Source: Microbulbifer hainanensis (GTDB lineage: Bacteria > Pseudomonadota > Gammaproteobacteria > Pseudomonadales > Cellvibrionaceae). Taken from it: 32,488 nt of DNA. Each line of letters starts with the position of its first letter. Position 1 is the first letter of the stretch. The DNA is taken from NCBI RefSeq assembly GCF_014904735.1, contig NZ_JACZCR010000049.1, positions 1 to 32,488 on the forward strand. The letters run 5' to 3'. The translations under genes were made by a program, and so were the position numbers. Positions 16,288 through 24,198 of the stretch are shown here, piece by piece. The notes under the pieces are model-generated. The model ran no database searches. It saw only the letters and a program-made list of their open reading frames with translations, and was not told where the DNA came from.

Positions 16288-18915
16288 TCAGGGCCACTGA
16301 TCCTCTTCATCCGGCGGCCACGGCTCTGCCTCTTCCACCGGCACACCGCCCTGGTCGCCGCGGCGCTGGCGCTGCTCTTCTTCGCGCCGCAACTGCTCCT
16401 GCAGCTCGCGCTGCGCTTCGCGGGCGCGGCGCTCATCCTCCGAAGGCGGCACCTGCTCCGTATCCGGATTCTGCTGCATTTCGTCGTCCTGTTGCAGCTG
16501 CTGCTGCAACTGGCGCTCGCGTTCACGGCGGCGCTCCTCTTCGCGTGGATCGACGCCCCAGCCCGGGGTCATGTCCTCGCGCGGCGCGGCCTCGTCCCCG
16601 CCTTTATCCTTGTCAAAGAGGTCGCGGAACCAGCGCCAGCGATCGCGCCCGGCACATTCCGGCGCGGTTTCGAGCTTGCTCTCGTAGGAGAACGGCAGCT
16701 CACGCCCGCCCTGGCAATACTCCGGATTCATGTACTGGCCGCGGCTGTTCACCGGTTTGAATTCGACACCGCGCGGCGGCTCGACGCGTCCGTGTTCGTG
16801 CGGCAGCTGGCGCATGATCTCGGTCCAGATCTTCAGCGAACCGGTGGCGCCGGTGAGGTTGGTGCGCTTGTTGTCGTCGCGGCCCACCCAGACCACAGCG
16901 GTCAGGTTCGGCGAGAAACCCGCAAACCAGCTGTCCCGGTAATTGTTGGTGGTACCGGTCTTGCCGGCAAAGGACACGCTGCCCGGCAGGCGCCGGTATG
17001 CGCTGCGGCCAGTACCCTCGCGCATGACCTGCTCCAGGGCGTAGCGAATCAGGTAGGCGGGCACCGGATCCACGTGGCGTTCGGCGCGGCGGCGGAACTG
17101 CTGCACATGCTCGCCGTGGGCGTCGGATACCGCCAGCAGTGTGTGCAGTTCCACGTCTTCACCGCCGTTGGCCATGGTCTGGTACATGCCCGCCACTTCA
17201 AACGGCGTCAGTTCCGCCGTGCCGAGCAGCAGTGAGGGTACCCGCGGCAGGTTGGCCTGCACCCCGAGCCGGCGCATGGTCTGGCGTACATTCTCAAGCC
17301 CCAGGTCGAGACCCAGGCGTGCGGTGGCCAGGTTGTAGGACTTTTCCAGCGCCTTGTACAGCGGTACCAGTCCGTGGGCCTCCTTTTCAAAGTTTTCCGG
17401 CATCCAGACCTCGCCGTTCTCCCCCTCGATGCGGATGGGGGCATCGTCAATCAGAGTCGCCAGGTTGTAGTCGAAGGGGCGTTCCAGTGCCGTGAGATAT
17501 ACCGCCGGCTTAATCAGCGAGCCGATCTGGCGCCGCGCTTCGAGGGCCCGATTGAAGCCGGGGTAGTGGGGGCGGCGATCGCCGACCATGGCGAGTACTT
17601 TGCCGCTGTGATTGTCCACCACCACGGTAGCGGCCTGCAGGGAGTCCTTCTGGATGCCGCGCGTTTTCTCCAGGCTGGTAACTCCCCCACTGACCGCATC
17701 TTCGGCCAGCTTCTGCACCGACGGCGCCAGGGAGGTGTAGATCCTCAAGCCCGCAGTGCGCAGCTCCTCGTAGGAGTAGTAGGGGCGCAATTCTTCCAGC
17801 AGGCGCTCGGTGAAGGCCGGGTAAGGGTTCTGCGCTGACTCGCCGGCGGTGGCGACACCCAGCGGTTTGGCCGCATAGATTTTGCGCTGTTCCTCGGTGA
17901 TCAGCCCCTGCTCGGCCATCAGTTCCAGCACGGTGTTGCGCCGCTCCAGCGCCCGCTCCGGATTGCGCCAGGGGTTGTAGTAGGAAGCGCCCTTGGCGAG
18001 CCCTACCAGCAGGGCGACTTCCTGCGGCTCGAGGGTGTCCAGTGGCTTCTGGAAATAGAACTCGGAGGCGAGACCGAACCCGTAGATGGCGCGACTGCCC
18101 TGCTGGCCCAGCCACACCTCGTTCATGTACTCCTGCAGGATATAGGCCTTGTCGTAGTGCAGCTCCATCAGGATGGCCATCAGCGCTTCATTGAATTTAC
18201 GCCGCAGGCTCGGCTCGTGATCGAAGAAGATATTCTTGACCAGCTGCTGGGTGATGGTTGAACCGCCCTGCACCACGTGGCCGGCGCGAATATTGGCAAC
18301 CATCGCGCGGGCGATCCCCCGCGGGGATACGCCGTGGTGCTGCAGGAATTCCTTGTCCTCCACCGCGATCAGGGTATTGGCGAGCAGCGGCGGGATATCC
18401 TTGAAACGCACCGGGTTGCGGTCGTCACCACCGCCGAGAAGCGTGCCGATATTGGCGGCATCGAGGCGGAATTTTTCCAACGTTTCGCCATTTTCGCCGC
18501 GCAAGTTTCTGATCTCGTCGTTGCGCAGGCGAAAACTGACCTGAGCCGCCGGTTCGCGACCATCGGCATGGATAAAGTCCCGGCGCCAGACGTGATAGTC
18601 CATCCCCTCACGGGACCACTGTCCGGGCTCTGCAAGGCGCTCCACTTCACGGTAATTGAGCGCGGCAAATTCCGCCTGCAGCTCATCCGGGCGCATGATC
18701 ATGCCCTCTTTCAGCACCAGCGGGCGCGCGAACACCCGCGCCGGCAACTGGTACTGACGGCTGTCGAGCCGCTCGCGCAGCTCTACGTCCAGGTAGACCA
18801 TGTAGCCAGCCAGAACCAGGCAGCCCACCAGCCCGAGCAGGCCTAGCCGCACCATCCAGCGGCGCAGTCTTCCGGATTTGGGCGCGTTCTTGCGCCGGCG
18901 CTTTGTCGATGCCAT
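16288..18915 (-). CDS. mrcB: Penicillin-binding protein 1B (bifunctional glycosyltransferase/transpeptidase)
   Basis: Class A PBP that polymerises lipid II and cross-links peptidoglycan, anchored in the inner membrane. The 875-residue protein has a basic cytoplasmic tail, one transmembrane helix (about 23-43), a UB2H-like region (about 65-150), a GT51 domain with catalytic glutamate in EDKEF (186-190) and GGSTITQQLVKN, and a transpeptidase domain with SLIK (466-469), SYN (526-528) and KTGTTN (652-657). The last 115 or so residues are a low-complexity tail rich in E, Q and R, longer than in E. coli. Partner lipoprotein activators are not encoded nearby. No clear ribosome site precedes the ATG. 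Confidence 0.95.
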   Translation of the reverse strand: MASTKRRRKNAPKSGRLRRWMVRLGLLGLVGCLVLAGYMVYLDVELRERLDSRQYQLPARVFARPLVLKEGMIMRPDELQAEFAALNYREVERLAEPGQWSREGMDYHVWRRDFIHADGREPAAQVSFRLRNDEIRNLRGENGETLEKFRLDAANIGTLLGGGDDRNPVRFKDIPPLLANTLIAVEDKEFLQHHGVSPRGIARAMVANIRAGHVVQGGSTITQQLVKNIFFDHEPSLRRKFNEALMAILMELHYDKAYILQEYMNEVWLGQQGSRAIYGFGLASEFYFQKPLDTLEPQEVALLVGLAKGASYYNPWRNPERALERRNTVLELMAEQGLITEEQRKIYAAKPLGVATAGESAQNPYPAFTERLLEELRPYYSYEELRTAGLRIYTSLAPSVQKLAEDAVSGGVTSLEKTRGIQKDSLQAATVVVDNHSGKVLAMVGDRRPHYPGFNRALEARRQIGSLIKPAVYLTALERPFDYNLATLIDDAPIRIEGENGEVWMPENFEKEAHGLVPLYKALEKSYNLATARLGLDLGLENVRQTMRRLGVQANLPRVPSLLLGTAELTPFEVAGMYQTMANGGEDVELHTLLAVSDAHGEHVQQFRRRAERHVDPVPAYLIRYALEQVMREGTGRSAYRRLPGSVSFAGKTGTTNNYRDSWFAGFSPNLTAVVWVGRDDNKRTNLTGATGSLKIWTEIMRQLPHEHGRVEPPRGVEFKPVNSRGQYMNPEYCQGGRELPFSYESKLETAPECAGRDRWRWFRDLFDKDKGGDEAAPREDMTPGWGVDPREEERRRERERQLQQQLQQDDEMQQNPDTEQVPPSEDERRAREAQRELQEQLRREEEQRQRRGDQGGVPVEEAEPWPPDEEDQWP

Positions 18916-19064
18916 ATAAATGCTAAACCGAGGTTTTCAATCAACTATAGATAGGCTGCCCGCTGGCGCGCGGCCCATTTGACCGGCGGGCCGCCTGTGT
19001 TTATCAACAACGCCGCGCGCCGGGCCTTTATAAGCTCTGCTTCGCACAAGTCAAACCCATCGCC

Positions 19065-19092
19065 TTGCACTTGGCCGAACGCCGGCCATAAT
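19065..19092 (+). promoter_or_regulatory. Promoter of the PfkB kinase gene
   Basis: TTGCAC (19065-19070), 16 bases and CATAAT (19087-19092) lie 43 bases upstream of the kinase ATG in the divergent gap to mrcB (18916-19135). No other element in that 220-base gap could be supported. Confidence 0.5.
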
Positions 19093-19135
19093 GCGCCCGT
19101 AACTCCGCGCAATTGGGCACGATTCAAGGACAACT

Positions 19136-20134
19136 ATGCACCAGTACGATCTCTACGGCATCGGCGCCGCCCTCCTCGACACCGAAATCGAAGTCAGCGA
19201 CGGCGACCTGCAGACACTCGGCGTCGACAAGGGCGTCATGACCCTGGTGGACGACGCCCGCCAGCGACAACTGGTGGAAGACCTGCGGGACCACCTGGTC
19301 ACCGCCAAGCGGGCCTGTGGCGGTTCCGGCGCCAACACGGTGATCGCTGCCAGCTACTTCGGCCTGCGCACCTTTTATTCGTGCAAAGTAGCCGCGGATG
19401 ACAACGGCGATTTCTACCGCGCGGACCTGGCCAGCGCCGGCGTCGACTATCCGGCGACACTGCAGCAGGCCGACGACGGCGCCACCGGCAAGTGCCTGGT
19501 ACTGGTCACGCCAGATGCCGAGCGCAGCATGAATACCTTCCTCGGCATCAGCGAGCGGCTGTCCGTGGACGAGCTCGACGTGAAGGCGCTCGGCGCCTCG
19601 CGTTGGGCCTATATCGAGGGCTATCTGGTCTCTTCCATCAGCGGCCGGGCCGCCGCCATTGCCCTGCGCGAAAATGCAGAGAAATCTGGCGTTAAAACCG
19701 CGCTCAGCCTATCCGACCCCGCGATGGTGCATCTGTTCCACGACGGCCTGCGGGAAATGATCGGCAGCGGTGTCGACCTGCTGTTCTGCAACCGCGATGA
19801 AGCACTGGGTTTCACTGGTACCGACAATGCCGACGACGCCGCGCGTGCACTGCGGCAGTACTGCCGCAGTTTCGCCATTACCCTGGGCGCGGACGGCGCA
19901 CTGCTGTGGGACGGCAGCCAGCAATATCGGGTGGAAACCCCCAAGGTGCACGCCATCGACACCAACGGCGCCGGCGATATGTTTGCCGGGGCCTTCCTCT
20001 ACGGTCTGAATCGGGAGATGTCGTTCAGTGAGGCGGGGGAGTTGGCCTGCCGCGCCGCTGCCCAGGTGGTAAGCCAGTATGGCCCGCGCCTGCGCGCCGA
20101 GCAGCATTCTGAATTGCTCGCACCGGTGGTCTGA
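19136..20134 (+). CDS. PfkB family carbohydrate/adenosine kinase
   Basis: Cytoplasmic ribokinase-superfamily enzyme of 332 residues. The substrate-binding glycine pair is in GGSGAN (62-67), and the C-terminal signature DTNGAGDMFAG (275-285) contains the catalytic aspartate D281. N-terminus and length match the proteobacterial group usually annotated as adenosine kinase, in which adenosine is phosphorylated to AMP. Sugar specificity cannot be excluded from sequence alone. It has its own promoter and converges with the GGDEF-EAL gene across 46 bases. Confidence 0.88.
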   Translation: MHQYDLYGIGAALLDTEIEVSDGDLQTLGVDKGVMTLVDDARQRQLVEDLRDHLVTAKRACGGSGANTVIAASYFGLRTFYSCKVAADDNGDFYRADLASAGVDYPATLQQADDGATGKCLVLVTPDAERSMNTFLGISERLSVDELDVKALGASRWAYIEGYLVSSISGRAAAIALRENAEKSGVKTALSLSDPAMVHLFHDGLREMIGSGVDLLFCNRDEALGFTGTDNADDAARALRQYCRSFAITLGADGALLWDGSQQYRVETPKVHAIDTNGAGDMFAGAFLYGLNREMSFSEAGELACRAAAQVVSQYGPRLRAEQHSELLAPVV

Positions 20135-20180
20135 AGCCCGTAGTTATCAGGCGGAAGTAACCGTCATGGGCTGGGCGCCG

Positions 20181-21965
20181 CTACGGGTGTGACTCGAAGT
20201 GGCGCTGACCGCCGATTTCCGGCAGGCAGGAGGCCGCGGCGATTCCGAAGCCCTGGGCGAAATCCACGCCCATCAGGCGCAGCTTTTCCAGCAACTCCGG
20301 TGTCTCCGCATATTCGGCGATGGTGCTGATACCCATGCGCTTGGCGAGGTGATCGACGGTACTGACCATGGCGCTGTCGATCTCGTCCTCGAGCATGTTG
20401 CGCACGAAACTGCCGTCAATTTTGAGGTAATCCACTGGCAGCTGGCGCAGGTACGCCAGCGATGAAACGCCGCGACCGAAATCATCCAGGGCGAAGCTGC
20501 AGCCGGCGGCGCGCAGCTTGTGGATAAAGATCAGCGCCCGTTCGAGATTATTGATGGCGCTGGTTTCGGTGATCTCAAACTGCACCCGCGACGGTGCAAC
20601 CCCCGCCTCGGTCAGTGCGTGCAGCACGAAGTCTGCGAAGGCTTCGTCGCCGAGGCTGATGCCGGAGATATTGATCGCATAGCTGCAACCGCTCACACCC
20701 TGGCGCTGCTCCAGCGCCATATAGGCGAAGATGTTCCGAATCACCCAGCGATCGACTTCCTCTATCAGCCCGTAGCGTTCCGCGGCGGGCAGGAACATTC
20801 CCGGCGAAATCACATCGCCATCACGCCCACGCATACGCACCAGGACTTCGTAGTGATGCACACGCTGACCGTCCTGCAGTGCCACCACCGGCTGACGATA
20901 GAGCAGCAGGCGGTCTTCCCGCAGAGCGGCGTGGATCTCCGCCACCCAGGTGGTCTGGCGACGCTTTTCCAGTACCTTGCGGGAATCGTTGAACAGTTTT
21001 ACCCGGTTGCGCCCCTGGTCCCGCGCCGCACAGCAGGCGTCGTTGGCGGAGGCGAGCAACTGGCCCGCCGGCGGCGCGTGGCGGTCCACTGCTACCGCAC
21101 CGATGGAGACGGCCACACGGCTGTCGTTGCCGTCCCAGTGGAAGGCAAAATCCTGCACCGCCGCACGCAGCCGCGCCACCACGCGGCGGGCTTCTTCAAC
21201 GGTGCAGTCGCGCAGCAGTATCGCAAATTCGTCACTGCCCACTCGCGCGAACAGATCCGAACTCGAAAGACAGCGCTGTAGTAATTGCACCAGCTGGATC
21301 AGCAGCTGGTCACCGGCGGCGTAGCCCAGCGTGTCGTTGATCACCTTGAACTGATAGACATCCAGGTACAGCAACACGTGGTGCTGGCGCTTGTCGACAC
21401 ATTGCGACAGCACCGTCTGCAGCTCATTTTCAAAAAACTGGCGATTGGGGAGACGGGTGAGCGCATCGTGACTGGTCTGCCAGCTCAGGCGGGATGAGAT
21501 ACGGCGCGCCGCGGAGGTATCGCGCAATACCAGAACGAAATTCTGCAGGTTGACGCCGTCGCGCACCGCCATAACCTGTACGCTCACTTCGCGCCGCTCC
21601 TCGCTGTCGGAACGCAGCAGGCAGGCTGTGAACTCGCGCGCGCCGGGCACTTCCAGCGCCGCATCGGCGACTTCGACCTCAGGCAACACCGGCGCGAGCG
21701 GCGCGCCGCTCGCGTCACAGAACTGGAGATTGTCGTTCAGCCGCTGGCCCGGTAGCAGACCGACCAGGTCGCCGGTCATTTCACTGACGAGCGGGTTGCT
21801 GTAGACGACCCGCCCCTGCGCATCGGCGACAATCACCCCGTCGGCGACTTCCCCCAGCGCCAATTCAGCAGCCCGCAGGTTGAGTTGCGCGCCCGGCATC
21901 AGCTCTTCTTCGACCTGTGCCAGCAGGCCCAGGTACTCGACAGATTTCGGATCAAACTCAGTCAA
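20181..21965 (-). CDS. PAS-GGDEF-EAL cyclic-di-GMP signalling protein
   Basis: Cytoplasmic (no transmembrane segment seen) protein of 594 residues with a PAS sensor (about 30-150), a GGDEF domain (about 160-325) and an EAL domain (about 340-585). The diguanylate cyclase signature is altered to GSDEF (243-247), and the inhibitory RxxD is absent. The EAL motif reads EVL (373-375), and the other phosphodiesterase residues are in place: NIS, EITETS, DDFG (494-497), K515 in LKIDG and AEYAET. Most likely a c-di-GMP phosphodiesterase with a regulatory GGDEF domain. Start: TTG at 21965 with a weak ribosome site. An ATG at 21899 is an alternative that would trim 22 residues. The 184 bases upstream hold nothing clear. 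Confidence 0.9.
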   Translation of the reverse strand: MTEFDPKSVEYLGLLAQVEEELMPGAQLNLRAAELALGEVADGVIVADAQGRVVYSNPLVSEMTGDLVGLLPGQRLNDNLQFCDASGAPLAPVLPEVEVADAALEVPGAREFTACLLRSDSEERREVSVQVMAVRDGVNLQNFVLVLRDTSAARRISSRLSWQTSHDALTRLPNRQFFENELQTVLSQCVDKRQHHVLLYLDVYQFKVINDTLGYAAGDQLLIQLVQLLQRCLSSSDLFARVGSDEFAILLRDCTVEEARRVVARLRAAVQDFAFHWDGNDSRVAVSIGAVAVDRHAPPAGQLLASANDACCAARDQGRNRVKLFNDSRKVLEKRRQTTWVAEIHAALREDRLLLYRQPVVALQDGQRVHHYEVLVRMRGRDGDVISPGMFLPAAERYGLIEEVDRWVIRNIFAYMALEQRQGVSGCSYAINISGISLGDEAFADFVLHALTEAGVAPSRVQFEITETSAINNLERALIFIHKLRAAGCSFALDDFGRGVSSLAYLRQLPVDYLKIDGSFVRNMLEDEIDSAMVSTVDHLAKRMGISTIAEYAETPELLEKLRLMGVDFAQGFGIAAASCLPEIGGQRHFESHP

Positions 21966-22149
21966 AGCTGCAAGCTCGCATCATCAATAGCGTTGTGCAC
22001 AGTGAGTGGACCGGAGTTTAGAAACCGCATTCACTCTCCTGCCGAGCGCACTGTGGACCTGTTAACTCCATCGCGCAAATCCATATGCAGCCTTAAAGCG
22101 CCGAGCTTTCCCTGCTCGTCTGCTTTCTCTGGGACCTTAAAGTGCACAT

Positions 22150-22719
22150 TCAGTGATTGGTACGCAAGAAGTTTTTCAGTTTCTCGTCGGCAAATGCGCG
22201 CTGTAACGTGGCACTGAGAAGATTATTGACGCGCGATTCAACCTCCTCACGGGACGGCTTGATCAGGCTGCGGTCTTCGCCCTTGGAGCGATAGTTGCCG
22301 TAATAGGTAGCACCGCCAATGGTTACAGCCAGCTGCACTTCGGCAGCGGTGTCCACGGTGCTCGTTACCAGTTTATTGGGACTGTCGTACTTGAGGCCCG
22401 TCAGGTTCGCTACCACCTGAACATCGGCATTGCCGTTGGTCGGGCGAAAATTCCAGCTCGCGAAACCGTCGCTCAGGGAAGCCGCCATAGCACCTTCCAC
22501 ATCGTTCGCGAGCGACACCTGGGAGCTGTTGGCATAGACGCCACCGAGCGAACCCAAGCCGCCACCGGGCAATTGGTTGACGCCGCGCACACTGATGGTA
22601 CGTCCTGCGCCAATGTTTTCCGCAGCTACCTCTACCTGCGGACGCACCTGAATTTGCAGTGGGCTGTGGGCGCAGGCCGCCAGCGTGCACACGCCCAGCA
22701 ACAGCAGTAGTTTTTTCAT
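22150..22719 (-). CDS. YajG-family lipoprotein
   Basis: Outer-membrane or periplasmic lipoprotein of 189 residues, similar in layout to the E. coli YajG family, whose function is not established. The signal peptide MKKLLLLLGVCTLAAC carries a lipobox with the lipidated cysteine at C16. The mature part is beta-rich and ends in a charged helix. The frame opens at 22731, but the ATG at 22719 follows GGAGG by five bases and begins the signal peptide properly. It lies 117 bases behind the PCu(A)C gene on the same strand, with two stem-loops in the gap. Confidence 0.83.
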   Translation of the reverse strand: MKKLLLLLGVCTLAACAHSPLQIQVRPQVEVAAENIGAGRTISVRGVNQLPGGGLGSLGGVYANSSQVSLANDVEGAMAASLSDGFASWNFRPTNGNADVQVVANLTGLKYDSPNKLVTSTVDTAAEVQLAVTIGGATYYGNYRSKGEDRSLIKPSREEVESRVNNLLSATLQRAFADEKLKNFLRTNH

Positions 22720-22764
22720 CGATTCCTCCAATGATTTTGTTGGTATTCAAATATTTTTCGCGAA

Positions 22765-22828
22765 CCGCGGCCGATTTCGACCGCGGCGATGAGTTTGATT
22801 TTCTTTCGCCGCTCTCACCTGGCGAAAG
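22765..22828 (-). other. Two stem-loops between the PCu(A)C and yajG-like genes
   Basis: In transcript order, an 8-bp stem (22803-22810 / 22821-22828, CTTTCGCC/GGCGAAAG, 10-base loop) is followed by a 9-bp stem (22765-22773 / 22778-22786, CCGCGG core with one G-T pair, 4-base loop). Neither has a proper T-run. They may attenuate, terminate or protect the upstream message. Confidence 0.4.
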
Positions 22829-22836
22829 CTCTGTGA

Positions 22837-23307
22837 TCATCCGTGCTGATGATGTTCCGCCTTGTCGGGGCGGGCACCAGCGCGGCGCACGGGTACACTT
22901 ACATCCAGCGCCTCTCCATCGGCGAAAACCAGACGCAGGGACAGCGCTTCGCCGGCGCGCAACTGGACGCCGTGCAGCATCAGATGTATGCCACCGGGTG
23001 CCATCGCCAGGTTGCCATCCGCCGGGATGGTCAATTGCGCCAGCGGTCGCATGCGGATGACGCCGCCGTCGGTCACCGTGGTATGCAGATCTGCCGACGC
23101 CCCCACACGCCCGGGCAGCTCCACTCGCAACAACTGACGCGGTGCCGCAGCAGAATTGTGCAGCGACAGGTACGCCGCGCTCATGCCGGCGCCCGGCAGT
23201 GTCTCGCGCGCGACCCCTTGCACTGTCAACGCCGCTTCGTTGGCCGACGCGGTATTGATCCACGCGGTCAGCGCCGCCATTCCCAGCATCGCAAGCAATT
23301 TCTTCAC
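22837..23307 (-). CDS. Periplasmic copper chaperone, PCu(A)C family
   Basis: Secreted cupredoxin-like protein of 156 residues that binds Cu(I) and in other bacteria delivers it to the CuA site of cytochrome oxidase. A signal peptide (about 1-22, ending TASA) precedes the domain. The metal motif H-x10-M-x21-H-x-M is matched exactly by H75, M86, H108 and M110. The C-terminus adds a histidine cluster, EHHQHG, that could bind further copper. It starts two bases after the stop of the upstream lipoprotein gene, so the two are surely co-transcribed. Confidence 0.92.
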   Translation of the reverse strand: MKKLLAMLGMAALTAWINTASANEAALTVQGVARETLPGAGMSAAYLSLHNSAAAPRQLLRVELPGRVGASADLHTTVTDGGVIRMRPLAQLTIPADGNLAMAPGGIHLMLHGVQLRAGEALSLRLVFADGEALDVSVPVRRAGARPDKAEHHQHG

Positions 23308-23309
23308 GG

Positions 23310-24044
23310 TCAGCCCCCTTCGTTTGATGGCATCAGTATCAACCGCGGCTGGCTGCCGAGGCGTATATCGCCGCGCACCCGGTAACCCATAACTGCCTCG
23401 CGCAGCTGCTGGTAAATCCAGCGCCCCTCGGCATCGTTGCGCGCCACGATAATGACACGCAGGCCTTCGCGGCGAATTTTCTGCGCGGTGCTCTGCAGTA
23501 ACGCCACAACCTGCGCGTCTTTGGCTGCCAGCGGCCCGGCGGGCAGCGGCACACTGTCGCCGGATGGAACATCGGCGCTGGCGCGACGGCGTTCGCGCAC
23601 CAGCTGCTCGCGCACCTCGGCTACCAGCGCATTGCCCGGCGCAAGCTGTTCGGCATGACTCAGGTAAGCGTTGACCTCACCGAACGAGCGACGGCGCAGT
23701 GCGTCCCGCGCCCGCCCGACCAGGTCGATGACGATCATCTGTATGCCGCTTGCCGCGCGCTGGTTGCCCGGATCCAGTTGCTTGACGCGCAGATAGTAGT
23801 CGTAGGCACTGACACCGGCAGGCTGGGTCAGGAAGCCCTCGCGCTGCGCGGCCTCGGCGCGGCCGAGAAAGAAGGCGATATTGCGCTGACGGATTTCCTC
23901 CGGTGTGGGACCGGCGGGTTTCTGCGGCGCCGGCAGCGGCACCGCGCGCGGCGCAGGAACCGGGGGCGTCGAAACGCAGCCACTGAGCCAAAGTGCCGCG
24001 GACAGCGACACGCCGAAGAAGCAAAGACGAGTAACCGGCGTCAA
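23310..24044 (-). CDS. Unrecognised lipoprotein with TPR-like region
   Basis: I do not recognise a characterised family. The chosen TTG start (24044) follows AGGGGG by six bases and gives a clean lipoprotein signal peptide ending in lipobox LSGC (C23). The frame itself opens at 24086. The mature 220 residues have a Pro/Ala-rich linker, a helical region resembling tetratricopeptide repeats (about 55-145; YDYYLRVKQLDPGNQRAASG, then AYLSHAEQLAPGNALVAEV) and a compact C-terminal alpha/beta domain (about 175-244). It is the first gene of the unit with the copper chaperone, two bases apart, and is divergent from dsbD. A role in periplasmic copper or envelope assembly is inferred from that only. Confidence 0.8.
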   Translation of the reverse strand: MTPVTRLCFFGVSLSAALWLSGCVSTPPVPAPRAVPLPAPQKPAGPTPEEIRQRNIAFFLGRAEAAQREGFLTQPAGVSAYDYYLRVKQLDPGNQRAASGIQMIVIDLVGRARDALRRRSFGEVNAYLSHAEQLAPGNALVAEVREQLVRERRRASADVPSGDSVPLPAGPLAAKDAQVVALLQSTAQKIRREGLRVIIVARNDAEGRWIYQQLREAVMGYRVRGDIRLGSQPRLILMPSNEGG

Positions 24045-24198
24045 GCTGATCCCCCTGCTGTTGTTTTTTTGTCCCGCGCGCACCACTATACTGCGGATAA
24101 TCCGCTGCCAGAGCCGCCCGGAACTTGTTCGGGCACTCCGCTGAACCGCTGCGCGCTGTGGCAGTCAGACATTCTGACTATAAAGAATTTTTATTCCC

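Noticed and set aside
20137..20187. CCCGTAG/CTACGGG inverted repeat between the kinase and GGDEF-EAL genes
   Set aside because: The loop of 37 bases is too long and one arm lies in the stop codon region of the minus-strand gene. It is likely chance.
21885..22217. 110-codon plus-strand frame in the gap before the GGDEF-EAL gene
   Set aside because: It starts inside and ends inside genes on the other strand, has poor codon use and no recognisable product.
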